The position numbers and the translations under genes are program-made. Shown one piece after another: positions 1-6,520 of a DNA stretch of 7,404 nucleotides. Source of the DNA: JBGTKH01 sp041744735 (GTDB lineage: Bacteria; Planctomycetota; Planctomycetia; Pirellulales; Pirellulaceae); assembly GCA_041744735.1 (NCBI GenBank), contig JBGTKH010000698.1, forward strand, positions 1 through 7,404. Reading direction: 5' to 3'. The stretch's first letter is position 1; each line of letters begins with the position of its first letter. Under the pieces are notes generated by a model. The model searched no databases. It saw only the letters and a program-made list of their open reading frames with translations, and had not been told where the DNA came from.

Positions 1-333
1 GTAGGCTTGCCACCAGTCGTGGAGTTGCTCGTTGAGGGATCCGAACCAACGCCCGAGGTCGAACGCGCCCGGGTCGATGCGAGTACTGGGCGGGACGGTC
101 ATTTCGGTGATCCGGTTGAGCATCTTGCGGACCTTTTCCTCTGGAACGTGAATGCAATCCTGTTGTTTGTCGATCAGCTCGGCCAGATCGTCCATCAGGG
201 CCTGCAATTTTTCTTTGGTGCCTTGATAAATGAAAACCGACTTCTGACAGCGCAGCGCATGCTTTTCCAGAAGCCGGGCGACTCGGCGAAGGCGACGGGG
301 CTGACAAATGTCGTAGGCAATCACGTATCTCAT
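1..333 (-). CDS. cas2: CRISPR-associated Cas2, partial, with C-terminal extension
   Basis: Reading the minus strand from the ATG at 333 gives 111 codons with no stop before the window edge, so the C-terminus is missing. The start MRYVIAYDI is the first beta strand of Cas2 with its conserved Asp (D8). It is followed by an Arg-rich helix (RRLRRVARLLEKH, residues 13-25) and the strand RCQKSVFIY (28-36), all hallmarks of Cas2, the small dimeric partner of Cas1 in spacer acquisition. The core appears to end near IHVPEE (61-66). About 45 further residues follow that are not part of ordinary Cas2, including GSLNEQLHDWWQAY (98-111). That end resembles the maturase (domain X) motif of group II intron reverse transcriptases, but this is only an inference. 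No clear Shine-Dalgarno precedes the ATG, and the frame is open upstream to a stop at 421-423. It is divergent from the broken type III effector genes. Confidence 0.85.
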   Translation of the reverse strand, partial: MRYVIAYDICQPRRLRRVARLLEKHALRCQKSVFIYQGTKEKLQALMDDLAELIDKQQDCIHVPEEKVRKMLNRITEMTVPPSTRIDPGAFDLGRWFGSLNEQLHDWWQAY

Positions 334-525
334 CAAGCAAAGTACGGCGAGAGGTTCGTCGCAGTGACAGCGATTCGAGCGGATCGCCCAGCGCGCGGCA
401 ATCGGCGGGAAGGAGTTGGACTAACGGGACGATCGGGAGCGATCGAGCAAGTGCGACGGTCACGTGTCACTTTGTGCCACCCGCGAGCGTATCTGTGTTG
501 AAGCCCCGATAATTGGCGAGGGCAG

Positions 526-994
526 ATGAAATACTTGCTGAAAATTGCTGTTGCACTTTTCACCGTCAGCTTCGCCCTCCCATCGGCTATGCGCCGCAGA
601 GCAGGCGGAAGCCGAATTGGTGCTGGCCGATGTCGCGCCGCTGCCGGCGCAGGTTGTCCAAAGTCTATATGGAAAATTTTTGCAAGAGCGCGTGGCGGTG
701 CTGGCAGCCGCGTGGATTTGCCGACGCCTGAGCCGTTTTCGTCCTACGCTGGCACGCGCATCAACCGTGGAAGCGATGAACGTGCAGCGGTGGTTGTGGA
801 CCGAGCCCGGTGGTAAGCGATACGCTCGGCTTGTCGTTACCGATCCCGCAGTCAGCGGACCAGAGGAAAGAGCGCCACTCACGTTTTTTGTCGCGGAGAA
901 TGACACGCCTGCTAGTGGATTGGCTGGCGAAACGATTTGGCTCGGCGAGTTGTCGGCGACTGTCGACGCGTCGGGGACGGTGCCGTTCACATAG
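526..994 (+). pseudogene. Frameshifted N-terminal part of the gene ending in a Lon-like domain
   Basis: The likely start is the ATG at 526, preceded by GGCGAGGG about 5 nt away. In that frame the protein begins MKYLLKIAVALFTVSFALPS, which could be a signal peptide; MKYLLKIAV also resembles the first strand of Cas10/Cmr2 proteins. From about 590 the coherent frame is the next one, AEQAEAELVLADVAPLPAQ onward, through VQRWLWTEPGGKRYARLVVTDP to GTVPFT, where it meets tandem stops TAG TAA (992-997). Protein-like sequence resumes at once in the third frame (SNAVLGLGPLARWLL), so the original gene continued. Two frame changes, near 590 and near 993, therefore disrupt it. I do not recognise a domain in this part. 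Confidence 0.55.
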
Positions 995-995
995 T

Positions 996-1745
996 AATGC
1001 CGTACTGGGCCTTGGTCCGCTGGCCCGGTGGCTGCTGCGTCGCGAGGTCTTTGTGCGAGCTGCCGAGGATTCACTGCTGGCCGCCCCGATACGGGAAGGT
1101 TGGCGCGAGTGGTCCGATCACCCGCACGTGGCCGGGACCTACGGCAGTTGCTGGGTCATCTTTGTGACGGAGCATCCGGCCGAGTTGCCCTTGGCACGTG
1201 ATGCTTTCGTGCTTCCGCTGCGATGGGTACGGGACACAGAGCACAGCGAGTTGTTGCCGCCGGAGTTGCACGAGCAGGCCGAAATGACCTTCAAGTCGAT
1301 GCGCGACCTTTTACAGCATCCGGCAACCCGCTGGGGACTGCACTTGGCGAACGAGCTGTCCCGCGTCGATCTGCGGGGGTTGCATGTCCGCGCGGAATCC
1401 GGTTGGGCACCGTTGGCCGCCGGGCTGTACATTGCGTCGGAAGGCGGCACGCCCGATCCGACTGTCTGGGCCACGGGAAGCTGGAGCTTTTCAGAAGGAT
1501 TGTGTGCTGTCGACGAGATTGCAATCAAGAGTCAGCTCGCGGCCGAGTTCGGCGCGACGACCTTTTTCGTTCCCGATGGCCAGCAAGCCGATGTCGCGGC
1601 CGGGCTCCCGGCTACACCCGGCCTTACGATGGGCACACTGCATACCGGAACGCTTGCTCCGAGCCGCGCGCTGGAAGACCTGCTGCTGGGGCTGGACGCG
1701 ACGCCACCAGCGCCCACCTCAGCGACCGACACCGAGGGAATTGAC
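996..1745 (+). pseudogene. Lon-like (S16-type) Ser/Lys protease domain, broken gene
   Basis: This frame is open from 810 to the TGA at 1788-1790, but only about 996-1745 looks coding. Before 993 the real frame is the neighbouring one, and after 1744 it shifts again. The C-terminal part matches the Lon catalytic fold: SGWAPLAAGLYIA with a candidate nucleophile Ser (codon 1398-1400), then PDPTVWATGSW, then EIAIKSQLAAEFGATTFFVP with a candidate general-base Lys (codon 1527-1529). The Ser-to-Lys distance is 43 residues, the same as Ser679 to Lys722 in E. coli Lon. The usual PxDGPSAG context around the Ser is not conserved and there is no AAA ATPase domain, so this would be a stand-alone or effector-type Lon-like protease. 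Lon domains are known as cyclic-oligoadenylate-activated effectors (SAVED-Lon, CalpL) in type III CRISPR; no CARF or SAVED sensor is recognisable here. Confidence 0.55.
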
Positions 1746-2515
1746 CGCTGCAAGAACTTGTCCCGCTCGTCCTCGGCGGCGATGACTTGACGATTGTCTG
1801 CGATGGCCGCTTGGCAGTGCCGTTCACGGTGGAGTTCCTGCAAGAGTTCGAGCGACAGACGCGCAACGGGATTGTGGGCGATCTCGCCGAACGGCGCACG
1901 AAGATGCGGAAGCGCGGGCTTGCCGCGTGTGCGGGCGTGGCAATCGTCAAACCGCATTTTCCGTTTTACGCTGCCTACCATTTGGCGGAGCAATTGCGCA
2001 GGTCCGCCAAGACAGTGAAAGAGAAAGTGAGCGATCGCCCATGTTCGGCATTTGACTACCACATTCTCTACGACGCCAGCGGTGCCGACCTAGACCGCAT
2101 TCGCGATGAGTTGACCGTTGACCACGGCGCGACCAACTTGACCGCGCGGCCGTATGTGGTGAGTGATCCCAATCAACTGCCGCCGTGGGCGGCCCGCCGT
2201 CACGTTGAGCGACTCAGAGGTTGCCTGCGCGCGGTGCAGGCGACGGAGGACGGTCGCCGTCGCTTGCCGAACAGCCTGTTGCATGACCTAAGAGCCGGAT
2301 TGTTCGATGGTCAGTCGGCGGCAGAATCGCGGCTGAAGTTGTCGTTGGGACGACATCTCAGTCAGCACTTCGGCCCGCTCCTCGAAAATGAGCGACTGTT
2401 TTGGGAGGAACAAGTACAAACGCACGCCGACGAACCTGCCGAGCAACGCTACACGCGGCTGCTTGACGCGCTGGACCTCGCGGAATTTTGGGAGCAGGAG
2501 AACATCAATGATTGA
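1745..2515 (+). pseudogene. Cas10/Cmr2-type protein, C-terminal palm half with GGDD
   Basis: Translation in this frame gives PLQELVPLVLGGDDLTIVCDG, the second palm domain of type III Cas10 with the metal-binding GGDD (1775-1786) used to make cyclic oligoadenylate. AGVAIVKPHFPFYAAYHLAE (from 1931) follows, the conserved strand-helix after GGDD in this family, then a helical C-terminal region with LPNSLLHDLRAGLF. The frame is closed by TGA at 1742-1744 and opens one base off the preceding Lon-like frame, as if one base were lost (GAC-CCG becoming GACCG). The longest formal ORF starts at TTG 1787, directly after the GGDD; that start would exclude the active site and is unlikely to be native. The N-terminal half (first palm, zinc finger, any HD nuclease) is not seen. 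The last 8 nt overlap the RAMP gene start. Confidence 0.8.
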
Positions 2516-2987
2516 ATCAACGACGCTAAAGTTGCCGGAACAACCGACGCTTCGGGTAGCGATGCTCTCCGACTGGCACGTCGGGTCGGGGACAGGGCGG
2601 CCCGGCAATATTGATCGTTTGGTGGTCCGCGACGAGAGCGGCCTGCCCTATGTGCCAGCCAAAACGCTCACGGGTATTTGGCGTGACGCAGCCGAACGAC
2701 TGGCGTTTGGATTGGATGGCGGTGATGCGGGCAGGTGGACGGAGTGGGTCAAATACCTCTTTGATCAGCCGGCACGCGGCGAAACAGATCCCAGCGAGAG
2801 GCCTCGCCCGGCAGCCGTGTCCGTTAGGTCGGCGCGGTTTGCAAAGTCGATTCGGAACTCGCTATGCCTACCCGAAGAATTACATGGCCTGTTGATTTCG
2901 TTTCGGCAAAGGTTGTCAGCAATCATCCGCTCGCGAACCGCTTTCAGTTTCAGCGGGCCGAATTCGACAACCAGCGTGCGACCGTAG
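2508..2987 (+). pseudogene. RAMP-superfamily CRISPR protein (Csm3/Cmr-like), truncated
   Basis: The ATG at 2508 is preceded by GGAGCAGGAG (2491-2500, 7-nt spacing) and overlaps the end of the Cas10 frame by 8 nt, so the two were translationally coupled. The start TLRVAMLSDWHVGSGTGRPG, then RLVVRDESGLPYVPAKTLTG (about residues 10-54), is the classic RAMP opening: a ferredoxin-fold strand, the H-x-G-S-G loop, then D-x-x-G-L-P-Y-x-P and K-T-L-T-G. Such subunits line the crRNA in type III complexes. Family-like sequence runs to about LHGLLISF (near 2902). After that the reading frame is antisense of the integrase remnant and stops at 2985-2987. The C-terminal half, including the glycine-rich loop, is lost. 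The specific subunit cannot be assigned. Confidence 0.8.
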
Positions 2988-3292
2988 AGTTCCTTAACCG
3001 GCCGAAGAGATAGGCGGGTGTTATCGAATTCGCTGGACTCGCCGTAGTAGCCCTTTGCCCATCGCACGTAGGCGGCCAACAACTCGTTGACGGTCAACGT
3101 GGCATCGGGGCCGGCTTTGGGAATTGTGCGACCGTGGGCCAGCCATTCGCCGATCAGCCGGTCGTATTCGGCTTTACTGGCCCTGGAGTTCCACGGGCCG
3201 AGATAGTGGTCACTGCCGTTGATCGTGACGACGGCTTGACCGCTGGCCTTGTGTTTGCGGTATTTCGGCGGGGAATTGAGAAGTCGCGGCAT
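2888..3292 (-). pseudogene. Tyrosine recombinase (integrase), N-terminal remnant
   Basis: The ATG at 3292 has a good Shine-Dalgarno, GGGAGA, 8 nt upstream (3301-3306). The first 135 residues are integrase-like: a basic N-terminus (MPRLLNSPPKYRKHKASG), a strand-rich arm-type DNA-binding region (AVVTINGSDHYLGPW), then the helical core-binding domain beginning TLTVNELLAAYVRWAKGYY and ending LKAVRERMIADNLCRNEINR. Beyond 2888 the frame runs open to 2765 but is antisense of the RAMP gene and shows no integrase character. The whole catalytic domain with its Arg-His-Arg-Tyr residues is missing, so it cannot recombine DNA. It reads away from tRNA-Asp, as expected for an integrase at an island end. Confidence 0.8.
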
Positions 3293-3315
3293 AGTGCGGG
3301 TCTCCCAGAAAGAGC

Positions 3316-3343
3316 CGCCAAAACGGTATGTACCGTTTTGGCG
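3316..3343. repeat. Perfect 13-bp inverted repeat upstream of the integrase
   Basis: The arms CGCCAAAACGGTA (3316-3328) and TACCGTTTTGGCG (3331-3343) are exact reverse complements separated by TG. The repeat lies 23 bp upstream of the integrase ATG, just beyond its ribosome binding site, between the integrase and tRNA-Asp. Position suggests an operator for a repressor or excisionase-type protein, or part of the recombination site. No T-run follows on either strand, so it is a poor fit for an intrinsic terminator. Confidence 0.85.
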
Positions 3344-3415
3344 TCAGGGAAAACGCCGCACTTCCGAACGCCGGAAGGTAATCTAAGTCGTGATTTCGGC
3401 AATCGTTATATCCAG

Positions 3416-3489
<74 letters not shown>

Positions 3490-3509
3490 AACGCGAATTT
3501 CGTGAACGA

Positions 3510-3537
3510 ATTATAGCCGCCGATTTGGGCTCTGCAA
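3510..3537 (-). promoter_or_regulatory. Sigma70-type promoter for tRNA-Asp
   Basis: On the minus strand TTGCAG (3537-3532) and a perfect TATAAT (3515-3510) are separated by 16 nt. Transcription would start about 13 nt before the tRNA 5' end at 3489, a sensible short leader. Confidence 0.7.
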
Positions 3538-3674
3538 GTCCGGCTGACGACACGGGAATGCCGGGAAAACGGCGGCGGGCGGGGCGATTATGCCGGTTGA
3601 TCCGCCCGGCACGTGTAATTTCCGCGTCCTATATTTGCGCGGACAAGATCAACGTTTTTGCGCGGAGCGATGCC

Positions 3675-3821
3675 ATGTTCGACTTCCTTTGGGACACTGG
3701 GGACAGGTTGATTCAGACGACCGCCGGGTTCGACCGGCAGCAGTGGCTGGTGGTATTCCTAGTGATTGTGGTCGTGGGGTGGTACTGTCTGCGCGGATTC
3801 GGCTCGCGGGAAGGATATTAA
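3675..3821 (+). CDS. Small single-pass membrane protein (48 aa)
   Basis: The frame is open further upstream, but the ATG at 3675 has a GGAG (3664-3667) at normal spacing and starts the plausible protein MFDFLWDTGDRLIQTTAGFD. Residues 24-39 (WLVVFLVIVVVGWYCL) form one hydrophobic helix, followed by a short polar, Arg-containing tail, which suggests an inner-membrane single-pass protein with a cytoplasmic C-terminus. It ends 3 nt before the diguanylate cyclase start, so the two form an operon. I do not recognise a family. It may assist or localise the cyclase, but only the adjacency supports that. Confidence 0.65.
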   Translation: MFDFLWDTGDRLIQTTAGFDRQQWLVVFLVIVVVGWYCLRGFGSREGY

Positions 3822-3824
3822 GCG

Positions 3825-4826
3825 ATGGACTATTGGATGCTGGGGATTCCCACGCCGGTGGCTTTGGCGGCTGTGGCTGTGATTGGCTACTTGGTCGGGC
3901 GCAGACGCCGAGGCGAAGATAAAAACCGGGGTGTGGCGCGGCGCGAACTGAAGCGGGCCAAGGCCGTGATTCGCGAATTGGAATCGATCGCGCGCGAGGT
4001 GCGCCGCAGTCTGGCCACGCATCACACGAGCGTGCTGCATTTCCGGGAACAGGTCACGCAACTGAGCGCTCAAAAGGACACCGCTGTCTGGCAGCGGCTA
4101 AGTGAAGAGGCGGAACGGATGCTGAAACCCACGATGCGGCTGTCCACCCAAATCGCTCACGCCTACGACGAAATCCGGCAGCAAACGAATCTGCTGATGA
4201 CGTTCACCGAAGTGCGGACCGATCCGCTGACGGGGCTGAGCAACCGGCGGGCAATGGACGAGTCGCTGATGACGATGTTCGCCATGCTCACACGCTACGG
4301 CAATCAGTTTTCGCTGGCCATCTTTGATCTGGATCATTTCAAAAGAGTGAACGACGAGCAGGGGCACTTGCACGGCGATTACATGCTGCAGCAGGTGGCT
4401 CGGCTGATGGACCTGTGCGTGCGTGAAACGGACATCGTGGCCCGTTACGGCGGCGAGGAGTTCGTGGTTCTGATGCCGGAGACGGACTTAGCGGGGTCCG
4501 GCGTGATCTGCGAACGGATTCGGCGCGAAGTGCAGGACAAACTGTCGCTAACCGTCAGCGGCGGCATTGCGGTGGCTGTCAATGGCGACACGTCTCGCAC
4601 GCTGCTGGCCCGAGCCGATGCGGCCCTCTACGGCGCCAAATCGGCCGGACGCAATGCCGTCTTCCAGCACACGGGGCATCAATTACTGCCGACGTTGAAG
4701 ATCGAGCAGTCGGCCGATCACGAGTCGTCGGACGCCGCAGAGCCATCGGTCGAAGATCGTACTGCGACGACGCCGTCATCGGCCGTTGACTGTTCGCTCG
4801 CGGCGACATGTTGCGAAACTGTGTAA
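3825..4826 (+). CDS. Membrane-anchored diguanylate cyclase (GGDEF domain)
   Basis: This 333-aa protein makes cyclic di-GMP from two GTP. The ATG is preceded by GGGAAGGA inside the end of the small upstream gene. Residues 5-25 form one transmembrane helix followed by RRRR, so the rest is cytoplasmic. A long helical, probably coiled-coil stretch (about 35-128) links to the GGDEF domain, which starts at DPLTGLSNRRAMD (133-145). FDLDHFKRVND (167-177) carries metal- and substrate-binding residues, the active site is GGEEF (209-213), and RETD (200-203) five residues before it is the product-inhibition I-site. The SGGIAV and ADAALYGAKSAGRN motifs are also present. All key residues are intact, so activity and feedback inhibition are expected. 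A low-complexity Ser/Asp/Ala tail (about 295-333) follows. No recognised sensory domain is present. Confidence 0.95.
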   Translation: MDYWMLGIPTPVALAAVAVIGYLVGRRRRGEDKNRGVARRELKRAKAVIRELESIAREVRRSLATHHTSVLHFREQVTQLSAQKDTAVWQRLSEEAERMLKPTMRLSTQIAHAYDEIRQQTNLLMTFTEVRTDPLTGLSNRRAMDESLMTMFAMLTRYGNQFSLAIFDLDHFKRVNDEQGHLHGDYMLQQVARLMDLCVRETDIVARYGGEEFVVLMPETDLAGSGVICERIRREVQDKLSLTVSGGIAVAVNGDTSRTLLARADAALYGAKSAGRNAVFQHTGHQLLPTLKIEQSADHESSDAAEPSVEDRTATTPSSAVDCSLAATCCETV

Positions 4827-4894
4827 CGGACGCGTCACAATCGAAGCCGGAGTTGCAAAACTTTGGAATTCTTGTGAATGCCGCTACGAGCACT

Positions 4895-5851
4895 CTAAAA
4901 CAAATGCTCGCTGGGCTCATAGCCGAGTTCTCTAACGCGCTTCAAGTCTGCATCGGCTTCTGTCTGCAGACCAAGCTTCTGCAAGATCAACGCGCGGTGA
5001 TAACGGATGACGGCTAAGTTGAGTCTTCGTTCGCGGAGTTCCAGATCCAGTTTTCTCAAGTCGACGACTTGATTCTTTCGGCTTTCCACTTCCTTCGACC
5101 AGCGGGCATTGATGGCCTCGTAGCCGTCAACGGCCGCGTCGAGATCGGCGCGGGCCTGTTGCAATTTACCAAGCTGGTAGTAGAGGTGTCCGCGCGTGTC
5201 CAAATAGGCCGGATGTTCGCCGAAGTGATCGATCGCCCGCTGGACATCTTTCAGCCCTAAGTCCGGCTCGATGTTTCCGAGTGATCGGGCGTAGGCCCGG
5301 CCGTTGTACAGGTGAGCGATCTCGGACCCGGCACCGAGTATTTTCGAGAACTGCGTGGACTGGCTTTCCGACATCCCGATCACTTTCGTCCAATCGTCAA
5401 TGGCCTCGCGATGCCGCCCAAGATGTTGCAGGGTCTGCGTTCGCTCGATGTAGTTTTGCGCATCTTGAGAAGCCAACTCGACGGCCCGATTGCCGTCGGC
5501 CAGCGCGGCTTCGTAATCTTTCGCCTCGCGCCGCCATTGCCCGCGCAGCCGGTAGTGGTCGGCATTGGCGTCGTCCCACGTGATCGCCTGGTCCATCACT
5601 TGCACAGCAGCGGGCAGGTCGCCGTCCAGGTACTTTTCCATGGCCGCGGCGGCGTACCACTTGGCGATTTCTCTGGGGATTTCCGAGACAGCTACGGGCA
5701 CGGCCACGACGGCGATCATGCCTAGAATTACCAGCCGGCGAACGGCGGCGTTGGATCGTGGCGGCGTCGGACCGGCCGGGTCGGCAGTGGCCGGTTGATC
5801 GGCGGGCGAGGCTGTGGCGACGCCGTCGTGTTCGTCGAAATAGTTGCTCAT
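4895..5851 (-). CDS. Membrane-anchored TPR-repeat protein
   Basis: This 318-aa protein has a Pro/Ala-rich cytoplasmic N-terminus (1-35), one transmembrane helix (about 38-56, VRRLVILGMIAVVAVPVAV) and then tetratricopeptide repeats on the far side of the membrane. Recognisable repeats begin near residues 63 (KWYAAAAMEKYLDGDLPAAV), 97 (ADHYRLRGQWRREAKDYEAA), 131 (QNYIERTQTLQHLGRHREAI), 180 and 213 (PAYLDTRGHLYYQLGKLQQA), with a final one near 280. TPRs bind other proteins, so this is likely a scaffold; the partner is unknown. The gene is convergent with the diguanylate cyclase (68-bp gap) and divergent from the 108-aa gene. No strong Shine-Dalgarno is visible before the ATG. Confidence 0.85.
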   Translation of the reverse strand: MSNYFDEHDGVATASPADQPATADPAGPTPPRSNAAVRRLVILGMIAVVAVPVAVSEIPREIAKWYAAAAMEKYLDGDLPAAVQVMDQAITWDDANADHYRLRGQWRREAKDYEAALADGNRAVELASQDAQNYIERTQTLQHLGRHREAIDDWTKVIGMSESQSTQFSKILGAGSEIAHLYNGRAYARSLGNIEPDLGLKDVQRAIDHFGEHPAYLDTRGHLYYQLGKLQQARADLDAAVDGYEAINARWSKEVESRKNQVVDLRKLDLELRERRLNLAVIRYHRALILQKLGLQTEADADLKRVRELGYEPSEHLF

Positions 5852-5897
5852 CGGCGGGCTGGCGCTGAAAAATCCGCGGGCTGAATCGGCTCGTTAC

Positions 5898-5926
5898 ATC
5901 ATAGATGCCAGCCCGGATTCCCCCAA
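5898..5926 (-). promoter_or_regulatory. Candidate promoter of the TPR gene
   Basis: On the minus strand TTGGGG (5926-5921), a 17-nt spacer and TATGAT (5903-5898) lie about 47 bp upstream of the TPR start. The -35 element is weak, so this is a tentative call. Confidence 0.4.
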
Positions 5927-5943
5927 CCCTGATGAAGGACAAG

Positions 5944-5972
5944 TTGACGAGAATGCCGCCGACCCTTAGGAT
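5944..5972 (+). promoter_or_regulatory. Candidate sigma70-type promoter of the 108-aa gene
   Basis: TTGACG (5944-5949), a 17-nt spacer and TAGGAT (5967-5972) are close to consensus. They sit about 97 nt before the ATG at 6070, in the divergent intergenic region shared with the TPR gene. Confidence 0.55.
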
Positions 5973-6069
5973 CGGCGATTGGAGGGCGGCGCAACCATGT
6001 GCCGTTGTCGGTTTTGAGCCGTGCTGTTCAGGCGCGGCAGCTTTTCCAGTTCGTGTAAGGAGTTCTGTC

Positions 6070-6396
6070 ATGCCGCTTTTCGAGGTTGAAACGGACGCTC
6101 ATATCATCATCACCTGGGCGCGCGACGAAGACGCCGCGACCCACGTGGTTAACGAAGCCTATCCCAGCGATACGGTGATCCGTCTTACCAAACGGCCACG
6201 CGACACGTGGGTTATCTCCAAGGCCGCGCTGGGCATCACCGGACAGAGCTACGACCCGTGCCTGGTGGCCAGGGATTGCTTGTCAAAGGCCGCGGGCGAC
6301 AAAGTGCATGCCATTCGCTTGTACATGCACGAAACGGGCACCGATCTCGAACGAGCACGCAAAGCCATCGAATCCAATATGGTCATGGGTTGGTAG
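6070..6396 (+). CDS. Conserved-looking small protein of unknown function (108 aa)
   Basis: The frame is open from 5905, but the ATG at 6070 is the better start. It has AAGGAG (6057-6062) 7 nt upstream, and the residues before it are unlike protein and overlap the promoter candidate. The protein starts MPLFEVETDAHIIITWARDE and has no signal peptide or membrane helix, so it is probably cytoplasmic. Its C-terminus, HAIRLYMHETGTDLERARKAIE, resembles the helix-turn-helix of the ribosomal protein L7/L12 C-terminal domain (pattern IR..RE.TG..L.EAK..VE), a fold also used by small adaptor proteins. That is pattern similarity only. I do not recognise the family. Confidence 0.7.
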   Translation: MPLFEVETDAHIIITWARDEDAATHVVNEAYPSDTVIRLTKRPRDTWVISKAALGITGQSYDPCLVARDCLSKAAGDKVHAIRLYMHETGTDLERARKAIESNMVMGW

Positions 6397-6520
6397 GTTA
6401 CGTCTGACCCCCAACCTTTTCTTTGCCAGCGCCGTGATTTTGTAATCATCTCGGCCATTCGATTCGATGAAAAATGGAGAGGACCACTGTTTCGTTGCAT
6501 GCATTGAAAGGAATCCAGCG

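Larger units (their letters stand above)
1..3415. mobile_element. Decaying integrative element next to tRNA-Asp (right end)
   Basis: Everything left of the tRNA-Asp 3' end looks accessory: a truncated tyrosine integrase reading away from the tRNA, a perfect inverted repeat, and a damaged type III CRISPR-Cas locus. Tyrosine integrases commonly insert at tRNA 3' ends and then lie beside the tRNA, as here (integrase start 3292, tRNA 3' end 3416). The left boundary and the second attachment copy are outside the window; I found no second copy of the tRNA 3' segment here. Extent and mobility are inferred. Confidence 0.55.

Noticed and set aside
508..513. GATAAT as a -10 box before the gene at 526
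   Set aside because: No -35-like element lies 15-19 nt upstream, and it is too close to the start codon.
334..525. Possible CRISPR leader or repeats between cas2 and the plus-strand genes
   Set aside because: I see no direct repeats of CRISPR size or spacing; only short GATCG-type words recur. It is best read as a divergent intergenic region.
985..1000. Programmed frameshift at the tandem stops near 993
   Set aside because: There is no slippery heptamer or RF2-type CUU-UGA context, and two other frame breaks in the same gene make decay the simpler explanation.
3361..3377. 6-bp stem (CTTCCG/CGGAAG) downstream of tRNA-Asp as its terminator
   Set aside because: It is short and not followed by a T-run on the minus strand.
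3576..3608. Inverted repeat CGGGCGG/CCGCCCG before the small membrane gene as a regulatory hairpin
   Set aside because: The loop is 19 nt in very GC-rich sequence, so a chance match is likely.
5397..6071. Long minus-strand open frame of 224 codons
   Set aside because: It is the out-of-frame shadow of the TPR gene, with Arg/Pro-rich translation and no domain features.
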